From: Phytopythium helicoides
Taxonomy: Eukaryota > Oomycota > Peronosporomycetes > Pythiales > Pythiaceae
Length of the DNA stretch: 64,000 bases
Direction: 5' to 3'
Assembly (NCBI GenBank): GCA_024867545.1
Contig: JANFNE010000012.1
Coordinates: 930,001 to 994,000 of the forward strand
The translations under genes and the position numbers were made by a program. The notes under the pieces are model-generated. The model saw nothing but the letters and a program-made list of their open reading frames with translations. It had not been told where the DNA came from and made no database searches. Shown piece after piece: positions 50,106 to 59,416 of the stretch (positions within the stretch are counted from its first letter, which is position 1; every line of letters begins with the position of its first letter).

Positions 50106-50424
50106 GATGGCCAGCTAGTGGCTCGCCCTCGATGGCCGGTCGGACGAGCGCATAGTTGCCGCAGTAAGAAGACGGGGCGTGTCGTGCGCACAAGATGTGC
50201 ACGTTGAAGTGGTCGGGATCAGATTATCACTAGTCGCGCTGTCCGCTAACCGGTTCGTCTGCGGTCCGGAACCGCGTCACTAAGTCGGGGGCACGTTTCT
50301 CTGGCCGCGATGAAGACGATTCGCCAGTAACGAGCGTCCATCGACCAGCAGCTCGCGCTCCACTTGGCGGCTCGCTCCTCGCCGCGCACCGCACCCCCAG
50401 GCCTCTGCAGCTCCACCCATGGCA
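50106..50424. other. Intergenic between divergent RWP-RK 3 and HGPRT
   Basis: About 320 nt containing both promoters. No recognised element and no additional gene. Confidence 0.35.
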
Positions 50425-50514
50425 GTGCGTGGCTCTGCGCTGTCTCCCCATGCCGGTTTCGCGCTCTGAAGCGCTCTAACGGCCGAGTTGTGGGCGTTTT
50501 CGTACTGAGAACAG

Positions 50515-51168
50515 GACTCTCGACGCGGCATTCGCCTCGGCGACGACGCGGCCTTCGACAAGGAGCACTTCCTGGTGCCCCACCACTACAAGGAGCTGGT
50601 CGAGTCGGTGCTGATCCCCACGGGGCTCATCCACGACCGCGTCGAGAAGATTGCGCAGGACATCCGCTACGACTACGAGGGCAAGACGGTGCACCTTGCT
50701 GTGCGTGCTCAAGGGCGGCTCGGCCTTCTTCCACGACCTCGTGGCCAAGCTGCGCCTCTTCCACAAGTACAACAAAGTGCGACTACGTGCCCTTCACGTT
50801 CGACTTTCATCAAGGTCAAGAGCTACGCCGGCACGCAGAGCACGGGCAAGGTGCAGATCTCGGGCGCCGACCTCTCCAAGTTCCGCGGCAAGAACCTGCT
50901 CATCGTCGAGGACATCATCGACACGGGCAAGACCATGTCCGAGCTCGTGCCCTACCTGCAGCAGTTTGAGCCCGCGTCCGTGCGCGTGGCCAGCCTGCTC
51001 GAGAAGCGCAACCCGGAGAGCTGCGGCTTCCAGGCCGACTACGTCGGCTTCAACATCCCCGACAAGTTCGTGATCGGCTACTGCCTCGACTACAACGAGA
51101 TCTTCCGGGACCTGGACCACATCTGCGTCATCAACGACGCGGGCATCGCCAAGTTCGCCAGCGAGTAG
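50515..51168 (+). CDS. Hypoxanthine-guanine phosphoribosyltransferase (three frame breaks)
   Basis: Purine salvage: hypoxanthine or guanine plus PRPP to IMP or GMP. The clear frame starts DSRRGIRLGDD and runs to 51,168. Family landmarks: LIPTGLIHDRVEKIA, LKGG, KSYAGTQSTG (flexible loop), the PRPP motif VEDIIDTGKTM, and the C-terminal GFNIPDKFVIGYCLDYNEIFRDL. Between 50,698 and 50,808 three single extra bases (about 50,698, 50,777 and 50,808) put LCVLKGGSAFFHDLVAKLR and CDYVPFTFDF in other frames. Their sum is 3, so the outer parts stay in one frame. As written, the essential LKGG loop would be lost. The start is unresolved: an exon ATGGCA at 50,419-50,424 with an intron 50,425-50,514 would fit. 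Confidence 0.8.
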   Translation, partial: DSRRGIRLGDDAAFDKEHFLVPHHYKELVESVLIPTGLIHDRVEKIAQDIRYDYEGKTVHLAVRAQGRLGLLPRPRGQAAPLPQVQQSATTCPSRSTFIKVKSYAGTQSTGKVQISGADLSKFRGKNLLIVEDIIDTGKTMSELVPYLQQFEPASVRVASLLEKRNPESCGFQADYVGFNIPDKFVIGYCLDYNEIFRDLDHICVINDAGIAKFASE

Positions 51169-51340
51169 AGGGCGACGAGGTCGACGACTGCGTCCTGTAG
51201 AGCTTTGGCCAATAACTTACGTCAAACAAAAGAGAGAAAAGTGATGATGATACAAGGCTCGTCCGTGTTGCGTCTCCCCCCGGGTGCGACGCCCAGCGAG
51301 TTGCTCGCTACACCGCGGGCCCTGCTCTCGCTCTACTCGT

Positions 51341-51733
51341 TCACTTGCTCTGGAACTGCTCGGGGGTCATGGTCCGGATCGTGAGTCCGTGCATGCCCTT
51401 GATCTCCTCCTTGAGCACCTGGAAACACCCCCAAAAAATCCCATCAGCGCCTCCACTCAGCCACCCACCCAGCGCATACAGACGCACCTCGTTCACCATG
51501 CGGTGCTGCTTGACGCGCGACTGGCCCACGAACCGCGGAGAGACCACCTCGACGTCATACATGGAGCCGCAGCCGCCCGACACGTCCGTCACCTTGACGT
51601 GCTCCGCCTCCAGCTGCGCCGCCAGCGCCGCGTGCATGGCGCGCTCCGCCTCCGAGCCGCCGCTCGCGCTCGAGCTCAGCGGCCGCGCAGCCGCGCGCGC
51701 GCTCGCCATGCGTCGACCCACCGCCGCCAGCAT
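51341..51733 (-). CDS. BolA-like protein, mitochondrial type (in-frame intron)
   Basis: 107 aa after splicing. An Ala/Arg/Ser-rich N-terminus (1-25) fits a mitochondrial presequence. The BolA domain follows: AALAAQLEAEHVKVTDVSGGCGSMYDVEVVS, then KQHRMVNE joined to VLKEEIKGMHGLTIRTMTPEQF. A 69-nt GT-AG intron (51,419-51,487) lies between NE and VLKEE; it is a multiple of three with no stop, so an unspliced reading would add 23 foreign residues. The conserved Cys in SGGCGSMY and the His of KQHRM fit [2Fe-2S] ligation with a monothiol glutaredoxin. Closest to BOLA3, which serves mitochondrial Fe-S cluster transfer. Confidence 0.88.
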   Translation of the reverse strand: MLAAVGRRMASARAAARPLSSSASGGSEAERAMHAALAAQLEAEHVKVTDVSGGCGSMYDVEVVSPRFVGQSRVKQHRMVNEVRLYALGGWLSGGADGIFWGCFQVLKEEIKGMHGLTIRTMTPEQFQSK

Positions 51734-53416
51734 CTCGCCAGGCTTCCTGCGTTCCGGTGGCTGGTGGCGTAATGGGAGCGAGAAGGGATTTCAGCGAATG
51801 GTGGCGTTGCGAGGCGCGGGAAAGATCGGCCATTGGATGAAAACTGCTCTCGATGATTGGCATGAGGCCGCCTTCAACACGATAGCAAGTGGACAGGATG
51901 TGTGTGGGAACTCAATCGAAGCTGCTTTTGAAATGTACGCGGCCTGCAGTGGATCAGCAGATGCGATGCTTGCAAAGTGATGCAGTCATACCAAGGCAGC
52001 TTTTTTTACTGTAGATTCTGGAGATGGTGACCGCATCGAAGTCTCGAGCCTCGATGTGCTGATATGTGTGCTGGGAGTAGCGGTTTGGATGAATGGGAAA
52101 GCTTTTGGGACTTCAAAGCCTTGACTAGTATTCACCCATCCCTGGATTCATGAAGCGTGTTATGAACGCGGGAGCGGTATTTGATCCAAGATTCTTTGCA
52201 CGATAGCTTCAGCACATACTTGAGAAAGTTCACATCGACTTGACCAATCGTGCACAGGTCGAATGCCGCAACGCCTGCTCAGTCGGTTGAGGACAATCTC
52301 GGAAATGTTTGGGCACCATCAGCATCTCTCGAACACTTCTGCTTCCCGCTGTATCCTTGCTCTTGACAAGCTCACTATTCTTTGGGCTCCAGCGAGTGGA
52401 TAGCCCATGTTTCTGACACAACAATGCATCGAGCTTTACTCGCTTGGAGTGTGCAACTGCCTGTTGGAGATCAAGCCTACAGCTCCCCCAAATAATCGTT
52501 GCTTCGTCCAAGTTACCGCTATTGCTTGTTACGATCCACTTGCTTCCACAAAGCATGAGCGTCAATGCTTCTAGTTTTAGCCTTCAGCTCGATACCACTT
52601 ACAAAAGTGTTTTCCCGATAGAGCACACGACGATATTTCGTCCGCTACCACTTCGTGTAGTATCGAATACGGTTGAATGCGCAGCCCTGTTTTTTGGTTG
52701 CTTGAGACAGCGAATGACACATGAAGTAATTTCCAGCTGTCCTCAAACACGAGATTTGGGGTCTTCGCGAACAACTGCGATGACAATCTGCAAGCGAGCT
52801 GCCGCCGTGAATGCTCGCGAAAGCGTGCGAGTGGCCATTATAAGGGATGTAAGAGCAGAGGATAAGGTTTTTGCTTTACACATTGCACAGCACCTCGTCA
52901 AGTACGCGCGAGTGGCAGGGCTCCAATGCACTCACACCAGAGTAATGAATTTTCCTGCAGACGTGCGAGCTGCTTTCTTGACCGACACTTCGGAACTGAA
53001 ATGAATTTGGTGAAGATGAGGTTGCTCGAGCCATCGTGAGTGCCTTACACTCGGTCTCCTTTGCGTGCTGTCGCCCATTTGCCAAGTCGTGAAGCTCCTG
53101 GAAGTTGAAGTGCTCGGTACCACGCCGACGGTACCCTCGCTTCAGCGAATGAGATCGTGCCACTTAGCTGATCGCCTCTCCAATTGGCTGAAATCCGCTC
53201 TCGCATCTCAATCGTGCACTTTCCCCGCGTCTGGAAGCAGCGCATGCTGACGTCGCCGCCGCTGCTGCCGTCGCCGCGCCTCCCGCTTCCCCTGGGCTCC
53301 TGATCGCTCGCGCACCTGCTCGAGCGCCTCCGCCGCCTCCTCCCGCGTCTCCCAGTGCGATTTCCGCCCTCAGCGACCGAATTTTGACCCCAGGAGGCTC
53401 GCAACCGAACGACGCC
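51734..53416. other. Long stretch without a recognised gene
   Basis: About 1.7 kb between divergent BolA and RIC1 genes. It is less GC-rich than its neighbours around 52,000-52,900. Open frames on both strands (for example 52,444-53,004 plus, 52,230-52,565 minus) begin at non-ATG codons or overlap each other and show no domain. It could be a decayed element; I cannot assign it. Confidence 0.4.
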
Positions 53417-56400
53417 ATGCACTTCTGTAGCGGACCGCCGCGCTCGTTCGCGCCGCCGGCCGAGGAGCCGGCTGACGGCCTCGCGCTGGCGCTGCACCCG
53501 TCGGCGCTCGTGTTCGCGCGCGTGTCGACGTCGCTGGTGACGCTGTGGGCCACGCCGGACCTCGCGATCGGCGGCCAGAGACTGCTCGCGACCTGTGCGC
53601 GCGGCGAGAGAGACGCGCCGGTCGAAGCTTTTGCGACTGACGGAGGGTGCGAGGAGCTGCACACGCTGTGGGCCGTGTGGCTGAGTGGGGACAGGCTCGC
53701 GGTCGTTGAAAAGGGCGCTACCACCGTCGAGTTCTTCACGTTTGAAGGACTGCGAGCGCTGCTGGACGCCGCTGCATCGCCTCACACGAGCCTTCCGCAT
53801 GGGAGTGGAGAGAAGGGGGCGACGTTTAACCCCAATAGTGAGGCTTCGTCTGCCGAAGGTGAAGCCAAGGAGAGTGTTGGCGGGGCTTCAGCGCTGTCCA
53901 CCGCCAAGACGGTGCTTCGCGGCGCGCTCGTTGAGCAGTACAGGTTGAATCAAGACGAGGCGTCGGATAATGACGTCGCAACTGCAGCCAGCGGGATTGC
54001 CGGCAGCAACTATTTGTTCGTGGGCATGGCGAGCGGGCTCATTACTGTTGTGGAAGTTGCGCGTGTCGACCGTGGTTCGGCGAATGCAGGCGCAAGTTCT
54101 TGGTTTGGTGCCAGCGGGTCCGGGACCAAGATTTGGAAGATCGATGTTCTCCCGCACCTCATCAGCCGCCCTGTAGAGGATGGATCTGAAGGCGCGTCTG
54201 GTGTGTCGGGACCGCCATCTTGCTACGTGTTGTCGTGCGCATCAGCCGATCCTCCTGCTCATGTGTCGTCGTTGTATCTGGTGGCATGCTTTGAAGGAGG
54301 CAAGTGCTTCATCATGCTGCTATCTCCACTCGCCAAAACAATTGAACAGCTACTATCACTGGTCAACACCGAGCGTGATTCCGATGCGTCGGGTTGCAAC
54401 GGGCGGTGTACAATGGCTACTTTGGATAGCAGCGGTTCCCGACTCGCACTTGGTTGGTCGGATGGTGGGGCTTCCTTGTTCCAGCTCTCGCTGCAGCAAA
54501 TTCCGGAGCGTTCAGCTAACGCACGCAAGACTAGCAATGCGTCAGCGCCTGCACCGACACTGACCCTTGAGCCAATTCGCGAGCTGAGCCTTGGGGCTTG
54601 GGGCTATAGCAAGGAAGATATCGGTGGCGTGACGAGCCTCGCATGGACGAGCGATTCTCGGAGCGTTGCTGTTGGTTACGAGCTGAGAGGGTTCTCACTG
54701 TTTTCAACCGATGGATGCCGACTCATGTCAACCTTGCCCCAGCATAACCAGGCTCGCCCAGAGGGAACTGGTGGACACGCAATGAAAGAAGCCTGTGCTT
54801 TTGGTGTCAGCGATTTAATTTGGTCGCAAGAAAGCTACAGTCTCATCGTTGTTCCTCGCGGACGCCAGCGAGTAATCAGTGTCCCAGTCACGAGGAAGAA
54901 GGATCCACAAGTTGAGCAACAGGAATCAAGTGTGCCTGGCGATCAGCTGGAGCCAACGCAGTTGTACACGGAGTACTCCGTGGATCTTCTCAAAGACGAA
55001 GATGGTTTGTGTCTATCACTTACTGGCGCCCCTGGTCGCTGCGGTGCGTGGGTTCGCAGCGAGAATAGCTTCACGAAGCGCGCCAATAGTGGGGGCGTTG
55101 GCCCCGCTGAAGCCTCTGGAGTCATCTACGGCGGAGATCTGCTCGTAGGCATCAACGGTGATTTAGATGTCGTCAACCATCCCTTCGAAGACGTCATCTA
55201 TTTGCTGAAGGAGCTTCCGGTAGGCGAGCAAGCGACACTCTCATTCCTGCGTATCGACTGGGAACGCGTATTCCCTATTGCAATTGAAGCGCTTGCGTCC
55301 GAGGAATTCATGAGTACGCACAACATACAGCTTCTTTCAGACGAAGACTTGTGCGTTCGAGAATATGGGTTGCGCAAGCAAGCTCTTGATGGAGACTGCG
55401 ACAGCGAAGAGTGTCCTCCACTTCTAGAGTTTGAGCGACGTGCGAAGTTCCACGGATGGGAGTCGATGCAAGGCACTCCAAAGTTTGTTGCGGTGCACAA
55501 GTATCTCAAGTTGCTGTTTGCATTGTTCCCGGTTTGGAGCCCTCGACATATCTTGAGTTTGCTATGCGACTTTGGGAATGATCTTGTGCGTCAGCGTCGC
55601 GCGGCTCAAAATCAAAGAGAAGGTGAGCGTCGAGAGCCAGAGACGTCCATCAAGCGTGTCCCGGTTAGAGAACGCTGTCCGATGGCCTTCATCGAGTTCG
55701 ATTTTGCGAAGACTGTGCCTCTCGCTGGTGGCAAATCTTCCCAGCTCCTCCTGCTCGAGCGCGCTGCTGTGCGCCTTGTGGCAGCTCCAACCCTAGATGA
55801 TCCGTGTGCCTTGACCTCGTGTGCTAGCTGGAGTGTACCGCCCGAGTTTGAGGCGAAGTGCAGCCCGCTGCGCCTTGTCGCTGTGAGCGCGAGCGGAAAC
55901 CAGATTGCGATAGCTGGGCAGCGAGGATTCTGTCTGCTCAACCTTCTCACTGGAAAGTGGCGCATGTTCGGAAACGTGAACGATGAGCAGGACATGATGG
56001 TGTACGGCATGATCTGGGTGGGCGAAGATGCTATTGTCGTCAACTACTCTCGGACATCCGAGTCGCACCGTACGCTGCACCTGCAGGCGTACCCTCGCAA
56101 CCATTTGGACGAAGACTCGGTATTGGATCAGCTCGAGTTTACTCGAATGGACTACTACGACACTAGTGGGAAGCATAGCGAGAGCGATGGAATCTCGGGG
56201 AAAAGGCCGCCGCCTTCAACGTCAAGCGAGGCGGTGGCAACTGACTCGCACGTGCACGACAGCTTCTTCACGATGGAGACAGATGAGTCGCAATCGCGCC
56301 TCTTTTGTGTGTCACAGCGTGAGCTATGGTACTTCCACATGCAGCTTGCAGGAAGTGTCCGCACGAACGATTTGCGCCTCACATTGCGCCTCAAGCGCCA

Positions 56401-58224
56401 GGTGCCGCTTCCGTCGCGCATCTTGGGAGATGCACAGCGCTTTTTGCGTACACAGCGATCTCTCTCGGACTTTGTGGTCCTGCCTCGCTACCTTCATATT
56501 TCCGACAGCTCCGCGAACGGCAAGCCGCACCTTCCTGGTCGCCATCGAACCCAGAGCGACAACACTGACGATGAGACAGAAGAAGGTGGCTGGTTCCTGG
56601 GCATCGTCAACATGTTGGTCGGAGGCGAAGTGCCAAACCAATACGCACCCGAGGAGGTTCTCCCGCGATTTGCGTTCCTGGATGTTTCCGGTGACGTCAT
56701 GGTATGGGATCCAGAAGATCGCTCGCAGCGTCTTTTGTGCTCGAATGTGAGCAAGATGGCTCGAGTGGTCGTGACGCCTGCCGAGTGTCCGTCGTGGCCG
56801 ACACCGTGTCGCCTCATATTTGGGCTGTATGGGCCGGATGGGATGAAGATTTGGCTGCCGCTACTGGATGGAGTGTACCTGACACCATCCCGTGCATTCG
56901 ACGCCGACGAGCGAAGGCTAAAGACGTTCCTTGCGTGCCACGACCCTCTGCGCGCCAAGACGTACGAGATTGAGTTCGGCACTGCACCTGCTACTGCGGA
57001 GCTCTATGACCAGGTTGTGCGCGAGTACGGTATCGCGCTGGAGCAGTTTTCGCAGTCTGCGAGCGCGTCCAATATTGATGACGGTCCCTACAATCTTCGT
57101 GGGTGTGTTGCGACGGTAGACGACCCGATCGCCGTCGACGGGATGCTGCGCTTCGACTCGGATGTCAAGGTCGCTGGTGTGCAGCGAGCGTTTGGACTGC
57201 TCGTTGGGCTGTCCCAAGACGTGTACGTCCCGTCAGGTGTTTCTCTCCCGTGCTACGACGTGTTTGCGCGCGTGCAGCCCGTATTCCACACGCTACTCTG
57301 TTTGCTCGTACAGAATGCGCAATTGGAGTGGGCGGCGCAGGTTCTTAGCGCCGTTCGTGGCCACTTTGCACTCTCGACACCCACGCAGGAGCTGTTCCTG
57401 CACTCGATGCTCGAGTCGTGCTTTTCCAAAAAATGCAGCGAGGACAAGCTCCGACTGGCGATCGACTTGCTGCGGCCAGCAGCGGCAGGGGATGGGTCGT
57501 CCATTTCGAACGGCGCAGACAGCGCGGACATTGAAGAGTACTGCGAGATCGTGGCTCACGTGGCGCGCAAGAGCGAGCCTTCTCGACTAAAGATGTTGTT
57601 CCCGGCGGCTGGAGACCCGCTGGACTTGATGGTGAGCTGCCAGCGGCGCTCCGAGCTTCGCACGGCCGCCAACTTTTTGCTCATTCTCGACGAGTGCTCG
57701 ACGGCGTCGACGTCGTCCAACTCGCTGCGCGCCGCAGGTGCCGCCGCGCTCGTCGCCCAGTGTGTGGAGCACGAGGAGTGGGCGCTAGCGCAGCATGTGG
57801 TCCGCGTCGCTCGCGAGTGGGGCGGCGCGCCTGACGACGACGACCCGGACGCGCGCAACATGGACGAGCACCTGGCTGCTCTGGCGCGCGAGAACCTTGC
57901 GCGCGGCGAGTTCGAGCGCGTCGCGCGCAGCGTGGAGGAGCTGCAGGCGAAGCTTCCGCCCCGCGAGTCTCCTCCGCCGCTCGATGACCCGGAGGTGGTG
58001 GCGAGCGTGCGCGAGCGCCTGCTGACCGTGTTCATCCGCGCCAACAAGCGGCGCCAGATGTGGTGCGTCTATCGATCGTTCTCTGTCGCCACCGGCCGCG
58101 GCCACGTGTCTGACCTTGCGTTGTTGCTTGTGTGCTCAATGACGACAGGATCCTGCTGCAGGCGCTCTCGGAGGCGCGCTACGACGCGTGGGCCACGCTG
58201 GTCAAGCGCGTCATGGACGAGTGA
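53417..58224 (+). CDS. RIC1: RIC1 homologue (Rab6 GEF subunit) with PDZ-like insertion
   Basis: About 1,573 aa from two exons: 53,417-58,062 and 58,149-58,224, with an 86-nt GT-AG intron that restores RRQMWILLQALSEARYDAW to the stop. With RGP1, RIC1 activates Rab6/Ypt6 for retrograde traffic to the Golgi. The N-terminal part has WD40-type repeats (LALGWSDGGASLFQL; VAVGYELRGFSLFSTDGCRLMSTL). The family C-terminal domain starts near 1,275 (DVFARVQPVFHTLLCLLVQN, KMLFPAAGDPLDLMVSCQRR, ANFLLILDECS). Between about 518 and 616 an extra domain reads like PDZ (DGLCLSL, AEASGVIYGGDLLVGINGDLD, EDVIYLLKELP), not usual for RIC1. The start is the ATG 53,417 (MHFCSGPPR); the frame open upstream lacks an ATG. 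Confidence 0.85.
58063..58148 (+). other. Last intron of RIC1 gene
   Basis: GTGCGT to GACAG, 86 nt. Reading through gives an arginine-rich nonsense tail to 58,240; splicing gives a short acidic-ended C-terminus VKRVMDE. Confidence 0.75.
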
Positions 58225-58722
58225 CAGCCGCGTGGCATAGAGCGCGGCGGGTCGTGGTGTGACGCGGATCGTCCGGATGCGCCACGCACGACACGCCGCC
58301 GTCTTATTCCCGGCGCCGGCGACGGGCGCATGTGACCCCGACAGGCTGTTCCGCGAGTGCGTGTTCAAAAAAATGGAACGGCCTGACGACCAGACGAAGA
58401 AACGGCTGGCAGAGGTTGAAGATCTTAGTCCCCCCGCCTGTCGTACCGTAGCGTGCAACTACAAGTTGTTTGCGGCGCTTAGGCGGCGCTTCCTAACGAT
58501 CGTCGGTCGCCGTTGCCACGTGCGACTGGCTCCATGTCAGAGGCGACTCGACTCGACTCGCCTCGGTGGGGAATGCCAGCGAAGACGAGCATGGAGACGG
58601 AGCTGTTGGTGTCGTTGGTGTCGTTGTCGTTGTTGTTTGTTACAGGCCATCTACGTTCACGCAGCACATGCAGGGAGGCGGGTCGCTCCGATATGATACA
58701 CGCCGCTCTCTCGTCTACTGGT
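58225..58722. other. Convergent intergenic region, no gene seen
   Basis: 3' flanks of RIC1 and RWP-RK 4. No supported feature. Confidence 0.4.
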
Positions 58723-59361
58723 CTACTGGTGGTCGTTGGCGGCCATGCACTCGAGCGGCAGCAGCGCGAAGGCGCGGCCCGCGGCCGTCAGCGACGGCGA
58801 CTGCGGCTGCTCCGCCTCGGGCGTCTGCGCCAGCATGGTCATGGCCGTGGCGGCAGAGACCACCGAGAGGTTGCGCTTGGCCTGGGCTCGCGCCTTGGCG
58901 CGCTCCTCGCGGATCTGGCGCGCCTGGTCGCGGGAGATGGCTCTCCAGCGCGCGCCATCGGTCGTCGGCGCGTGAGTCGTCGGGAGCTTCTTGGCCTTGA
59001 GCAGGCGGTAGGGCCAGACGATGCCGAGGCGGCGGCAGTTGCGCTTGATGGTGACGGTGGCCACGCCGAGCTGCGCAGCGGCCTCTCGCTGGGACATGTG
59101 AAAGTACTTGGCCATCTCCTCGGTGGTGAAGTCGAACACGACGCGGGACTTGCGCGTCTTCTTGGCGCTGGCGAGTGCTCCGTTGGGTGACACGACTGGC
59201 GGCTGCTGCTGCTGGCAGAAGGAGCCCGCAGGCGGCGACATGCTGGCCCACTTGCTGCTCAGGGAGGGCATGGGCAGCACCTCCGGGCGGCTCGAGAGCT
59301 GCAGCGGCCGCAGCGAGGGCGAGAAGGTGGCCGCGTAGGACGGAAGCATGGCGGAGCTCAT
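58723..59361 (-). CDS. RWP-RK protein 4
   Basis: 212 aa, intronless. Gln/Ser/Pro-rich N-terminus; RWP-RK domain about 74-119 (VVFDFTTEEMAKYFHMSQ, AAQLGVATVTIKRNC, IVWPYR, with Val in place of the first Arg). A long basic helix follows (RDQARQIREERAKARAQAKR), and the C-terminal LLPLECMAAN is shared with RWP-RK 2. The open frame extends to 59,499, but a core promoter lies inside that extension (59,400-59,416), so the ATG at 59,361 (MSSAMLPSY) is the likely start. Predicted transcription factor. Confidence 0.85.
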   Translation of the reverse strand: MSSAMLPSYAATFSPSLRPLQLSSRPEVLPMPSLSSKWASMSPPAGSFCQQQQPPVVSPNGALASAKKTRKSRVVFDFTTEEMAKYFHMSQREAAAQLGVATVTIKRNCRRLGIVWPYRLLKAKKLPTTHAPTTDGARWRAISRDQARQIREERAKARAQAKRNLSVVSAATAMTMLAQTPEAEQPQSPSLTAAGRAFALLPLECMAANDHQ

Positions 59362-59399
59362 GACGGCGGAGTCGAGTGACTGGCTCGGGGCGGACCTGG

Positions 59400-59416
59400 C
59401 AAGTTGCGGAATGAGC
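59400..59416 (-). promoter_or_regulatory. Core promoter of RWP-RK gene 4
   Basis: GCTCATTCCGCAACTTG on the minus strand, 38 nt before the ATG at 59,361; strong match to the oomycete initiator plus flanking region. It decides the start codon. Confidence 0.75.
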
